Below are positions 1 to 5,896 of a stretch of DNA of 13,569 nucleotides, one piece after another. The stretch spans positions 1-13,569 of the forward strand of contig JAHHQS010000110.1 in NCBI GenBank assembly GCA_020026285.1, read 5' to 3'. The position numbers were made by a program, and so were the translations under genes. This stretch comes from Parabacteroides sp. Lineage in GTDB: Bacteria; Bacteroidota; Bacteroidia; Bacteroidales; Tannerellaceae. Numbering within the stretch: the stretch's first letter is position 1; each line of letters begins with the position of its first letter. The notes under the pieces are model-generated. The model was not told where the DNA came from. It saw nothing but the letters and a program-made list of their open reading frames with translations, and did not search any database.

Positions 1-226
1 AAATATTCTAATTTAACTTTATTTAGTATTTCCATGTTGTATAACATAAATTGCGACTATAATAATTTTAAATCAGCCAATAAATCAAAAGCCAATACCT
101 TAAAATTAATCATATACAGTTCTACAATTCTACAATACCATAAAATAATAACGGCAGACACCCTCATTAGATTTCTGCCGTTATATTTATTTATAGATAC
201 ATCAATCCTATACCATATCCATTCTA
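1..226. other. Gene-free A+T-rich flank downstream of the fucosidase gene
   Basis: This is the 3' flank of the locus. The only structure I can support is the hairpin at 148-184. An open frame on the plus strand (34-279) has biased, low-complexity composition, no recognisable domain, and overlaps the end of the fucosidase gene, so I do not call it. No partial gene is visible running off the left edge. Confidence 0.6.
148..184 (-). terminator. Hairpin terminator closing the locus
   Basis: Perfect 11-bp inverted repeat: ATAACGGCAGA at 148-158 and TCTGCCGTTAT at 174-184, with a 15-nt loop. It lies 42 nt past the fucosidase stop codon. On the minus strand it is followed by a short U-rich stretch (TATTTTA), so it is a plausible intrinsic terminator. 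The stem is symmetric, so it could also serve transcription arriving from the left. Confidence 0.7.
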
Positions 227-1555
227 TTATTTTAGAGACACTTCAACAATACAATCCATATCCGGTTTTAAATCTTTAGTATGAATAACAAAACCACCTT
301 TTATTTTTTCTGTCTCCACTTTATTGCCTGAATTCAAATGGACAGCATTTCTCACCTTTTCATCAGTTGGGATAGTTATAAAATCTGGCATTTTATCGCT
401 AATTATATGTACAAACAAAATATTATCTTTTTTGGTTACTGTACCCCATGCAGCATCCGTAATAATATTACCACGAGTACCATAGATGGTATGTCCATAT
501 TGCTTCATCCAATTACCTATTCCTTTAAGGCAATCTAAAGCTTTAGCTGGTAATTCTCCATTTGACTGCGGTCCTATATTCATCAACAGATTAGCATCTT
601 TTCCAGCCGATTTAACCAGTAATCTGACTAAATCTGTAACAGATTTATAATCCTGATCCTTTATTTTATATCCCCACATACCATTCATTGTTTCACAAGT
701 TTCCAATGGTAAATGACTGACATCTTGTCCAGAAAAGCCTGCGTTATTTTCTCCCGGAAGATCACGTTCAAACATTTGGAAATCTTCACCTTCCAAAGGA
801 GTTAAATGATGATTATTTCCAATCAGGCAGCCTGGTTGAAGCTTATGAATAAGAGAATATTGCCTATCAAGCTGCCAGTCAAAATCTTTAGGCTGATCCC
901 ATAAACCATCAAACCATATTGCTCCAATCTCACCATAATTAGTCAGTAATTCTGTTAACTGATTATTCATAAACTTACAATAATCACTCCATTTCCCATG
1001 ATTCTTTCGTCCCGTATTGTGACCAGTTTTCCCCAAAGGATAGTAATCTTCTCTACTCCAATCCAACAGGGAATAATACAGATGCAACTTTATTCCCTGT
1101 TTATGACATTCATCTGCCAACTCTTTTATAACATCACGTCTGAAAGGTGATGCATCCATAATATCATAATCTGAATATTTTGTATCAAACATAGAAAATC
1201 CATCATGATGCCGGGTTGTTATACAAATATATTTAGCTCCTGCATCTTTAATAGCTGCCACCCAATCATGAGCATTAAACTTGGAAGGATAGAATCCTGC
1301 AGCCGCTTGACTATAATCTTCATGTTTAAGTTCACCAGTTTGTAAATACCATTCTCCTTGAGCATACATACTGTAAATACCCCAATGTAGAAAGATACCA
1401 AATCTGTTCTCTGTAAACTCCTTACGATTCTTTAAATTTTCGGAAGTTGGTTTGTAATGTTGAGCAAATGTTGATATGCTCATTAACCCCATACCTACAA
1501 ATAATAAAATTTGTTTTACTGATATAAATCTAAATAAAGAAACAATATTTCTCAT
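227..1555 (-). CDS. Secreted alpha-L-fucosidase, GH29 family
   Basis: Predicted glycoside hydrolase family 29 retaining alpha-L-fucosidase, which removes terminal alpha-L-fucose from glycans. The 442-residue protein starts with a type I signal peptide (about residues 1-31, ending TFA|Q) with no lipobox cysteine, so it is probably periplasmic. GH29 hallmarks appear in order: RFGIFLHWG at 51-59; TTRHHDGFSMFD at 113-124; and IWFDG at 213-217, whose D216 is the expected catalytic nucleophile. The acid/base glutamate varies within GH29; E263 (in FERDLPG) and E285 (in LETCETMNG) are candidates I cannot separate. The catalytic barrel is followed by a short beta domain ending at residue 442, with no added carbohydrate-binding module. 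It lies 296 bp after the kinase gene, and I see no consensus promoter directly before it. Family assignment is secure; linkage preference (Fuc-alpha-1,2/3/4/6) cannot be read from sequence. Confidence 0.92.
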   Translation of the reverse strand: MRNIVSLFRFISVKQILLFVGMGLMSISTFAQHYKPTSENLKNRKEFTENRFGIFLHWGIYSMYAQGEWYLQTGELKHEDYSQAAAGFYPSKFNAHDWVAAIKDAGAKYICITTRHHDGFSMFDTKYSDYDIMDASPFRRDVIKELADECHKQGIKLHLYYSLLDWSREDYYPLGKTGHNTGRKNHGKWSDYCKFMNNQLTELLTNYGEIGAIWFDGLWDQPKDFDWQLDRQYSLIHKLQPGCLIGNNHHLTPLEGEDFQMFERDLPGENNAGFSGQDVSHLPLETCETMNGMWGYKIKDQDYKSVTDLVRLLVKSAGKDANLLMNIGPQSNGELPAKALDCLKGIGNWMKQYGHTIYGTRGNIITDAAWGTVTKKDNILFVHIISDKMPDFITIPTDEKVRNAVHLNSGNKVETEKIKGGFVIHTKDLKPDMDCIVEVSLK

Positions 1556-1851
1556 AATTGATATATTTTTTTATCATAGTATATTTAATATTAAACTTCA
1601 TACACATACATTTTATTTTCCGAAACAATTGTAAATGATTTCATAGATTATGATGAGCCTTTTTTCATATTGAAAATTATATAAAACAAGTTGTCACTTA
1701 AATGTTTCATTCCAGCTTATCTTTCATTGAATCCAGGAATACAAATTATATACTATAATCTTTTACATAAAGATTCATTTTGAACGACAAATACCCGTCA
1801 CCAACATTCATTAAATTGATAACGGGCACTTATTTAAAAATATATTTTTTG
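1556..1851. other. Intergenic region between kinase and fucosidase genes
   Basis: This 296-bp gap has no credible gene. It contains the kinase terminator hairpin (1794-1826) and then about 240 bp of A+T-rich sequence before the fucosidase start. Only imperfect -7-like sequences are present (for example TATAATTTG near 1743-1751, with one base too many inside the box). A TGTATGTGTATG stretch at about 1599-1610 resembles part of the noncoding elements following susD and the first DUF1080 gene. Whether the fucosidase has its own promoter or depends on read-through is unresolved. Confidence 0.5.
1794..1826 (-). terminator. Hairpin downstream of the sugar kinase gene
   Basis: A 9-bp stem forms between 1794-1802 and 1818-1826, 26 nt after the kinase stop. 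In the minus-strand RNA two of the pairs are U.G wobbles, while in a plus-strand RNA the same positions would be A-C mismatches. The hairpin therefore makes sense only for leftward transcription. The U-tract after it is poor (ATTTGTC), so termination may be partial. Its CCCGT/ACGGG core resembles the hairpins at 4043-4080 and 5754-5790. Confidence 0.6.
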
Positions 1852-2883
1852 TTATCTGGAAACTCGACCAGAAGCATCTCCTTTCATCAGAGTCTCAACT
1901 TCCTTTACAGTGACTTCATTGTAATCACCGTAGATGGTATGTTTCAGACAAGAAGCAGCCACTGCAAAATTCAGTGCTTTCTGATCATCTCCTTCATAGG
2001 TCAGTAAACCGTAAATCAAACCACCCATAAAAGAATCACCAGCTCCTACACGATCTACAATATGCGTGATATGATAACTTGGAGACTGATACAAATTAGA
2101 GCCATCATACAATAGACCACTCATAATATCCTCATTAGAACTAATTGAATCACATAAGGTAAGAATTACTTTCTTTACTCGAGGGAAACGTTTCATCAAC
2201 TGAATAGATATACTCTTGTTTCTTTCCTTTTCACTCTGGCTAGCATCGGTAATTTCATCAAAACCACCAGGAATGATACTTTCCGCATCCTCTTCATTAC
2301 CTAATATGACATCACAACCTTCAACCAATTCTGGCATTACATCCGAAGCAACCTTTCCATAATTCCACAGATTATTACGATAGTTTAAATCGCAAGATAC
2401 AGGGATCCCCAATCTATTGGCAGCCTTGATTGCTTCCAAACATGCATCTGCAGCACTCTGACTAATAGCAGGAGTAATTCCAGACCAATGAAACCAGTCA
2501 GCTCCTTCAAAAACTTTATCCCAGTCAATCATGCCACACTTTATTTCTGCTGCAGAAGAATGAGCACGATCGTAAACCACTTTACTTGCACGAACAACAG
2601 AGCCTTCTTCCAAAAAATAAATCCCGACACGATCGCCACCATAAATAATATGATCCGTATTTATTCCATGTTTATGTAAGTCTTTTACACAAGCTGCCGC
2701 AATATCATTTTCAGGCAAACGAGTTACAAATTCGGCATTCATCCCATAATTAGCTAATGATACGGCAACATTAGCTTCACTACCACCAAAAGAGGCATTT
2801 AATTCTTTCGCCTGACTAAAGCGCAAATATCCAGGAGTTGCTAAACGAAGTAAAATCTCACCGAATGTTACTATCTTTTTCAT
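1852..2883 (-). CDS. kdgK: PfkB-family sugar kinase, probably 2-dehydro-3-deoxygluconokinase (KDG kinase)
   Basis: Cytoplasmic ribokinase/PfkB-family kinase predicted to phosphorylate 2-keto-3-deoxygluconate (or a related keto-deoxy acid) with ATP, feeding the KDPG aldolase branch. The 343-residue length fits the family. The N-terminal PfkB signature FGGSEANVAVSLANYG is at 32-47. The C-terminal signature DRVGAGDSFMGGLIYG is at 277-292, with the anion-hole GAGD and catalytic base D283. There is no signal peptide. I start at the ATG of MKKIVTFGE. The frame can be extended 9 codons to a TTG at 2910, but that codon lies inside the predicted -7 promoter box (2908-2915), so it is unlikely to be transcribed. 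It is the only cytoplasmic enzyme of the locus and appears to have its own promoter and terminator. The KDG substrate is inferred from overall resemblance; other 2-keto-3-deoxy sugar acids or hexoses remain possible. Confidence 0.85.
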   Translation of the reverse strand: MKKIVTFGEILLRLATPGYLRFSQAKELNASFGGSEANVAVSLANYGMNAEFVTRLPENDIAAACVKDLHKHGINTDHIIYGGDRVGIYFLEEGSVVRASKVVYDRAHSSAAEIKCGMIDWDKVFEGADWFHWSGITPAISQSAADACLEAIKAANRLGIPVSCDLNYRNNLWNYGKVASDVMPELVEGCDVILGNEEDAESIIPGGFDEITDASQSEKERNKSISIQLMKRFPRVKKVILTLCDSISSNEDIMSGLLYDGSNLYQSPSYHITHIVDRVGAGDSFMGGLIYGLLTYEGDDQKALNFAVAASCLKHTIYGDYNEVTVKEVETLMKGDASGRVSR

Positions 2884-2899
2884 AATCTTATTAATGTTA

Positions 2900-2932
2900 T
2901 TTTTGAACAAATTTATCCTTTTTGTTCGAAAA
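2900..2932. repeat. Imperfect palindrome over the kinase promoter (candidate operator)
   Basis: The arms 2900-2911 and 2921-2932 are reverse complements at 11 of 12 positions, with perfect 7-bp cores GAACAAA and TTTGTTC and a 9-nt spacer. The repeat covers the predicted -7 box and start site of the kinase transcript, the usual position for a repressor site. It could instead form an A+T-rich hairpin, but no U-run follows it. Confidence 0.5.
2908..2915 (-). promoter_or_regulatory. Promoter -7 box for the sugar kinase gene
   Basis: On the minus strand this reads TAAATTTG, an exact match to the Bacteroides -7 consensus TAnnTTTG. A TTG lies 17 bp upstream, somewhat closer than the usual spacing to the -33 TTTG element. 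The start site would fall near 2903, giving a leader of about 20 nt to the ATG at 2883. Confidence 0.55.
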
Positions 2933-3028
2933 CAAGAAGAATTCTATACATTTTTCCGTATATAACGACCATGAAAAGTCTCTAAAACAAACTAAAAAAA
3001 CGATTCGAGAAAGGAGGATATAAAAACG

Positions 3029-3094
3029 AAAAAAGGTTGTCTCACGACAACCCAATCTCAATTGTTAACCTTAAATCTAATACCATGAAAAACA
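3029..3094 (-). ncRNA. Candidate PUL-associated small RNA (DonS-like), about 65 nt
   Basis: A small RNA is predicted from three aligned signals on the minus strand: an exact -7 box (TATATTTG, 3100-3107), about 60 nt of sequence lacking any long ORF, and a canonical intrinsic terminator (stem 3035-3041/3046-3052 with a GUGA loop, then six U). The 5' half contains UUUUUCAUGGUAUUAGAUUU, the reverse complement of a sequence that looks like a gene start (AATACC then ATGAAAAAC on the plus strand). Bacteroides fragilis PULs are known to carry short cis-encoded antisense RNAs such as DonS that repress susC-type genes; the resemblance in architecture is my inference. It sits between a DUF1080 gene and the kinase gene, not opposite susC. 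Segment 3073-3085 can pair with susC mRNA at 11361-11373. Confidence 0.6.
3035..3052 (-). terminator. Intrinsic terminator of the small RNA
   Basis: A perfect 7-bp stem (GGUUGUC, GUGA loop, GACAACC in minus-strand RNA) is followed directly by six U (3034-3029). It has the cleanest hairpin-plus-U-run form of any hairpin in the window and fixes the direction of the transcript as leftward. Confidence 0.85.
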
Positions 3095-3098
3095 CGAT

Positions 3099-3107
3099 GC
3101 AAATATA
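3099..3107 (-). promoter_or_regulatory. Promoter -7 box for the small RNA
   Basis: The minus strand reads TATATTTGC, an exact TAnnTTTG match. I find no good TTTG at the -33 position; that place is instead partly occupied by the inverted repeat 3116-3129, which would suit an activator-dependent promoter. The start site is expected near 3094. Confidence 0.55.
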
Positions 3108-3115
3108 GAGACTTT

Positions 3116-3129
3116 ATGTTATGTAACAT
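3116..3129. repeat. 14-bp inverted repeat upstream of the small RNA promoter
   Basis: ATGTTA and TAACAT are perfect 6-bp arms around a 2-bp centre. The site lies 8 bp upstream of the small RNA's -7 box, where an activator or repressor could bind. No protein is assigned. Confidence 0.4.
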
Positions 3130-3173
3130 CATTTCAACCCTAAAAAGTACATTTCTTTAACTTTATTTATGAT

Positions 3174-3195
3174 TTTTATGTTTAAGAACATAAAA
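3174..3195 (-). terminator. A+T-rich hairpin downstream of the single-domain DUF1080 gene
   Basis: Perfect 9-bp arms TTTTATGTT (3174-3182) and AACATAAAA (3187-3195) enclose a 4-nt loop, 62 nt after the stop codon of the upstream gene. The stem has only two G-C pairs and no strong U-run follows on the minus strand, so this is a weak terminator at best. It may instead be a protein-binding site. Confidence 0.4.
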
Positions 3196-3257
3196 TCTCT
3201 ATTACATCAATTCTATTCATGATATAAATAACGACATATTTATAACAATCGTTTTTA

Positions 3258-3953
3258 TTATAACGGTCTGATTTTTATATTGCGGAAACCTGTTTGTCCC
3301 CCATGACCTTGTAAAGCAATATGTCCTTTTTTAGCCATACCATAATTAGGCTGATCTTTCCATTTACTATGAGCTTTCTTGTCATACCACTCATCAGTCC
3401 AAAGCTCATACTCAACAACTTTTACGCCATTCAGATAATGTTTCACATTACTTCCATTGACTATAATTTTTGTTGTATTCCATTCACCAACAGGCTTTAC
3501 ATCTGAACCAACAGGTGCATCCATATCATAATTCGCACCAGTATGTTGTGCATCTTTCAATTTTCCTTTCCAGCCTTTCTGATCGATAAGCTGATATTCC
3601 GGAGCTCTTCCTGGAGCCCAGCCCGGTTCAGTCAAACGATAAAGAATACCACTATTCCCTTGAGGACCAATCTTCCATTCCAATGAAAATTCAAAATTTT
3701 CGTATTCTTTAGTTGTCATAATGAAAGTTGAAGTACTTTTACCTGTACTACTTAAAACTCCATCAGAAATAGCCCATAATGAATCAGGTGCCTCACCTTC
3801 ATACAAACGCCATCCATCAAAATTCTTTCCATTGAAAAGAAGTTCCCAACCATTTTCCTTTTCTTCAGCCGTAAGCTGATTCTCTTTTTGTCCACAACTT
3901 ATCATTCCAAACAATGAAAGCAACAGACTTACCATACAATAATAATGTTTCAT
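3258..3953 (-). CDS. DUF1080 (3-keto-disaccharide hydrolase family) lipoprotein
   Basis: This 231-residue protein has one DUF1080 (PF06439) domain, a concanavalin-like jelly-roll fold. Members characterised in gut Bacteroides and relatives cleave glycosides whose sugar has first been oxidised to the 3-keto form. The signal peptide ends in a lipobox (GMIS|C20), so it is lipid-anchored, either on the periplasmic face or at the surface. Family features: GWELLFNGKNFDGW at 35-48, GNSGILYR at 99-106, PEYQLID at 118-124, a WNTTKIIVNG strand near 158-167, and the C-terminal GHIALQGHGGQTGFRNIKIR at 210-229. Length is typical for a single-domain member. It follows the two-domain DUF1080 gene after a 318-bp gap and has an excellent promoter of its own (3976-4007). 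Enzymatic activity is inferred from family; some DUF1080 proteins have unknown substrates. Confidence 0.88.
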   Translation of the reverse strand: MKHYYCMVSLLLSLFGMISCGQKENQLTAEEKENGWELLFNGKNFDGWRLYEGEAPDSLWAISDGVLSSTGKSTSTFIMTTKEYENFEFSLEWKIGPQGNSGILYRLTEPGWAPGRAPEYQLIDQKGWKGKLKDAQHTGANYDMDAPVGSDVKPVGEWNTTKIIVNGSNVKHYLNGVKVVEYELWTDEWYDKKAHSKWKDQPNYGMAKKGHIALQGHGGQTGFRNIKIRPL

Positions 3954-3975
3954 AAAATTTTATAAATAGATTATT

Positions 3976-4007
3976 CAAAAGTATAATAATTGAAAAGAAT
4001 ATACAAA
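3976..4007 (-). promoter_or_regulatory. Consensus Bacteroides promoter for the single-domain DUF1080 gene
   Basis: On the minus strand, TTTG (4007-4004), a 20-bp spacer and TACTTTTG (3983-3976) match the Bacteroides -33/-7 consensus exactly in both boxes and in spacing. The start site would be near 3971, giving a leader of about 18 nt. This is the best housekeeping-type promoter in the window, so the gene is probably not solely dependent on the ECF sigma factor. Confidence 0.75.
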
Positions 4008-4038
4008 TAATTATCAGTATAATCAAAAGGATATAAAC

Positions 4039-4163
4039 AAAAAGCCCGTTATCGGTTCTTTAAATTAGCGATAACGGGCTGTAGTTAAAGTCATGGAAAA
4101 GTTAATAAGCTATATACCAATTAACTTTACAACACATACACTTCCAATATTTAATTTTATTTT
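4039..4163 (-). ncRNA. Noncoding element B (candidate small RNA or structured 3' UTR)
   Basis: Starting from a TAACTTTG box (minus strand of 4168-4175, an exact -7 consensus match without a clear -33 element), about 125 nt of noncoding sequence ends in a strong hairpin with a U-tail at 4080-4039. Its sequence aligns with element A (after susD): both contain TTAAATATTGGAA, then GTGTATGTG, then a CTTTAAC block, and then the AGCCCGT hairpin with GCTAATTT in its loop. It could be an independent small RNA or the processed 3' UTR of the two-domain DUF1080 mRNA. Confidence 0.4.
4043..4080 (-). terminator. Strong hairpin terminator of element B
   Basis: A perfect 12-bp stem forms from AGCCCGTTATCG (4043-4054) and its complement (4069-4080), with a 14-nt loop. 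In minus-strand RNA it is followed by a U-run. It lies 191 nt after the stop codon of the two-domain DUF1080 gene and before the next gene's promoter, so it probably cuts read-through into the downstream gene. Confidence 0.75.
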
Positions 4164-4271
4164 TTCTCAAAGTTACACATAACAAGTATGTACTATTATG
4201 TCTATAAAACAGTTTAATAACTCACTTAAACACAAGTATGAAAGTTATTCAAACGAGGATAAAAAAACAAA

Positions 4272-5654
4272 TTATTTCAGCTCTTTTATCTTAATATTTC
4301 TGAAAGAAACTTTATTTCCATGATCTTGCAACAAGATATGTCCCTTTTCTGCTTCTCCAAAAGCTCCGGCCGTGTTATAAGCTGGTGCTGCATATTTACT
4401 ACCTTTAACCATTTCGCGAAAAGCTTCGCTACAACGTTCATATTCTAAAACCTTTCTACCATTTAACCAATGTTCAACATGATTATTGGGGAAGACTTTA
4501 ATTACAGCAGTATTCCATTGCCCTATAGCTCTAGGATCCACATTTTCACTTTTCTTCATATCATATAAACTAGCCAAAGTTCGGCTACCTTCTACAGATG
4601 TACATAGTTTTGCATCTGGATGAACTTTATCATCTAAAATCTGAAATTCCAATCCATAAGCAGAACCAGACTCAGCTTCCTTTTCAGTCACAAAATATTT
4701 AATACCACTGTTAGCTCCTTTTGTTATTTTAAAATCAACACTTAGTTCGAATGCTGCATATTCATCTACAGTCACAATATCTCCCCCATTCGTTGATTCA
4801 CCACCATCAGAAGCTTCAACACTTAAAATACCATCTTTAATATTCCAGCCATGTTCAGGAAATGCTTCTTTATGAGCACCACGCCAACCATTAGTAGTCT
4901 TTCCATCAAACAAAAGTTTCCAACCATCGTTCTTTTCTTCCTCCGTCAAAGTATTCTTCACCATATTAACAACAGGAGCGAGCTTCCCTTGCATTCTCGT
5001 ATTTTCCAAATCCTCTGTTTTGATACGAATATTACGCCAACGGATTTCCTTCCCTTCATTTTCTTCATGCTTTCGAATATTGTGAACCTGAAAAGCTATA
5101 AATCCTTCAGCAGTCATATCATCATATAAATTGGCAGTATTAACACCATTCAACCAAATTCGAATGTTATTTCCAATAGCCTCAATACGATATTTATTCC
5201 AGTCTGTCTTCCTATAAGCTGCACGACCTTCCGGATTATTCTCTAATGGGACCAGCCACCCACGGCGAGACTCATCAAAAACGCCTCCACTCCAGGCACG
5301 ATCAGAAGGATCGATTTCACACTGATAACCATGAACCACTCCATTGTGATATTCAGGAATACTTTCACTACGGAATTGAACTCCGGAATTCAAAGCAGTG
5401 TCACATAAGACTTCAAATTCCAGTATAAAATCTCCATATAATTTTTCGGTAGCCATAAAACTATTCGGTTCACCAATTTTAGTTGTACCTACCAGACAAC
5501 CATCTTCTACATGATATGGAGCCATTCCATTCATCTGTTTAAAACCAGATAAATCTTTTCCATTAAACAAATCCTGCCATCCATCATTAGATTGACAAGA
5601 ACAAAGCATCCCCAATGAAAGGACAGCAAACTTAAAATAAGATTTCATTTTCAT
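4272..5654 (-). CDS. Lipoprotein with two tandem DUF1080 (3-keto-disaccharide hydrolase) domains
   Basis: This 460-residue protein is about twice the usual DUF1080 length. A lipoprotein signal ends at LCS|C20. Domain 1 spans roughly 24-213: GWQDLFNGKDLSGF, NSGVQFRS (89-96), YQCEID (110-115), RIWLNGV (165-171), GFIAFQVHN and RWRNIRIK. Domain 2 spans roughly 243-459: DGWKLLFDGKTTNGW, GANSGIKYF (313-321), LEFQILDD (335-342), HWLNGRKVLEYE (395-406), and GHILLQDHGNKVSFRNIKI (438-456). A linker of about 30 residues joins them. Domain 2 resembles the neighbouring single-domain protein more than domain 1 does, notably in GHI.LQ.HG and FRNIKI. Two ATGs (5654, 5648) are possible starts and differ by only two residues. 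It follows susD after 242 bp. Expected role: hydrolysis of 3-keto-glycosides at the envelope; whether both domains are catalytic is unknown. Confidence 0.88.
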   Translation of the reverse strand: MKMKSYFKFAVLSLGMLCSCQSNDGWQDLFNGKDLSGFKQMNGMAPYHVEDGCLVGTTKIGEPNSFMATEKLYGDFILEFEVLCDTALNSGVQFRSESIPEYHNGVVHGYQCEIDPSDRAWSGGVFDESRRGWLVPLENNPEGRAAYRKTDWNKYRIEAIGNNIRIWLNGVNTANLYDDMTAEGFIAFQVHNIRKHEENEGKEIRWRNIRIKTEDLENTRMQGKLAPVVNMVKNTLTEEEKNDGWKLLFDGKTTNGWRGAHKEAFPEHGWNIKDGILSVEASDGGESTNGGDIVTVDEYAAFELSVDFKITKGANSGIKYFVTEKEAESGSAYGLEFQILDDKVHPDAKLCTSVEGSRTLASLYDMKKSENVDPRAIGQWNTAVIKVFPNNHVEHWLNGRKVLEYERCSEAFREMVKGSKYAAPAYNTAGAFGEAEKGHILLQDHGNKVSFRNIKIKELK

Positions 5655-5692
5655 TTATAATTTATACATTATAATATAATCTCCAATCTTCA

Positions 5693-5725
5693 CAAACCAA
5701 GTTGTTTACATAAATTTTCTTCAAA
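5693..5725 (-). promoter_or_regulatory. Possible promoter for the two-domain DUF1080 gene
   Basis: The minus strand has TTTG (5725-5722), 21 bp, then TTGGTTTG (5700-5693), which matches TAnnTTTG except for one base. It lies downstream of the element A terminator and about 40 bp upstream of the ATG, a sensible position. One mismatch in a short, A+T-rich consensus keeps confidence low. Confidence 0.4.
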
Positions 5726-5746
5726 AAAAGGAATGATATCTTTTTT

Positions 5747-5870
5747 TTAAATAAGCCCGTCACCTACAAATTAGCAAAAGATGACGGGCTATTGTTAAAG
5801 TTGTGGTAAAACACTAAATAAGTTTTATATTCATAGTACAAACAATACACATACACTTTCCAATATTTAA
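5747..5870 (-). ncRNA. Noncoding element A after susD (candidate small RNA or structured 3' UTR)
   Basis: About 125 nt of noncoding sequence follows the susD stop and ends in a strong hairpin. It is homologous to element B by eye: TTAAATATTGGAA, GTGTATGTG, a CTTTAACAAT block and the AGCCCGT hairpin appear in the same order and spacing. The -7 evidence is weaker than for element B (a near-match TATTGTTTG around 5839-5847), so a structured 3' UTR of the susCD transcript is at least as likely as an independent RNA. The coordinates are those of the repeated block, not of a mapped transcript. Confidence 0.35.
5754..5790 (-). terminator. Hairpin terminator downstream of susCD
   Basis: An 11-bp stem pairs 5754-5764 with 5780-5790 and includes one U.G pair that only pairs in minus-strand RNA, confirming leftward orientation. 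The loop is 15 nt. UUAUUU follows. It lies 106 nt after the susD stop and would make susCD more abundant than the downstream enzyme genes. Confidence 0.72.
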
Positions 5871-5896
5871 AAATAATTTTTATTCCATTGATTTAA

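Larger units (their letters stand above)
2884..3257. other. Regulatory intergenic region: small RNA locus plus kinase promoter
   Basis: This 374-bp gap has no protein gene. Reading leftward it holds an A+T-rich inverted repeat (3174-3195), a 14-bp inverted repeat (3116-3129), a small RNA with its own -7 box and terminator (about 3107-3029), and then the kinase promoter with an overlapping palindrome (2900-2932). Each is listed separately. Confidence 0.7.
3954..4271. other. Intergenic region holding noncoding element B and a promoter
   Basis: This 318-bp gap contains a noncoding element ending in a strong hairpin (4163-4039) and then the promoter of the single-domain DUF1080 gene (3976-4007). 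A 29-codon plus-strand frame beginning ATGGAAAAG (4093-4182) runs antisense to the element. It has no recognisable product and I do not call it as a gene. Confidence 0.6.

Noticed and set aside
34..279. 81-codon plus-strand frame at the left edge
   Set aside because: Low-complexity, A+T-driven composition, no domain, overlaps both the closing terminator and the 3' end of the fucosidase gene.
2884..2910. N-terminal extension of the kinase to a TTG start
   Set aside because: The TTG lies within the -7 promoter box and the family normally begins at MKKIVTFGE; a nine-residue extension is unsupported.
4093..4182. 29-codon plus-strand frame beginning ATGGAAAAG
   Set aside because: It lies antisense to noncoding element B, and element A has no equivalent frame (GTGGTAAAA instead of ATGGAAAA), so the conserved feature is the RNA, not a peptide.
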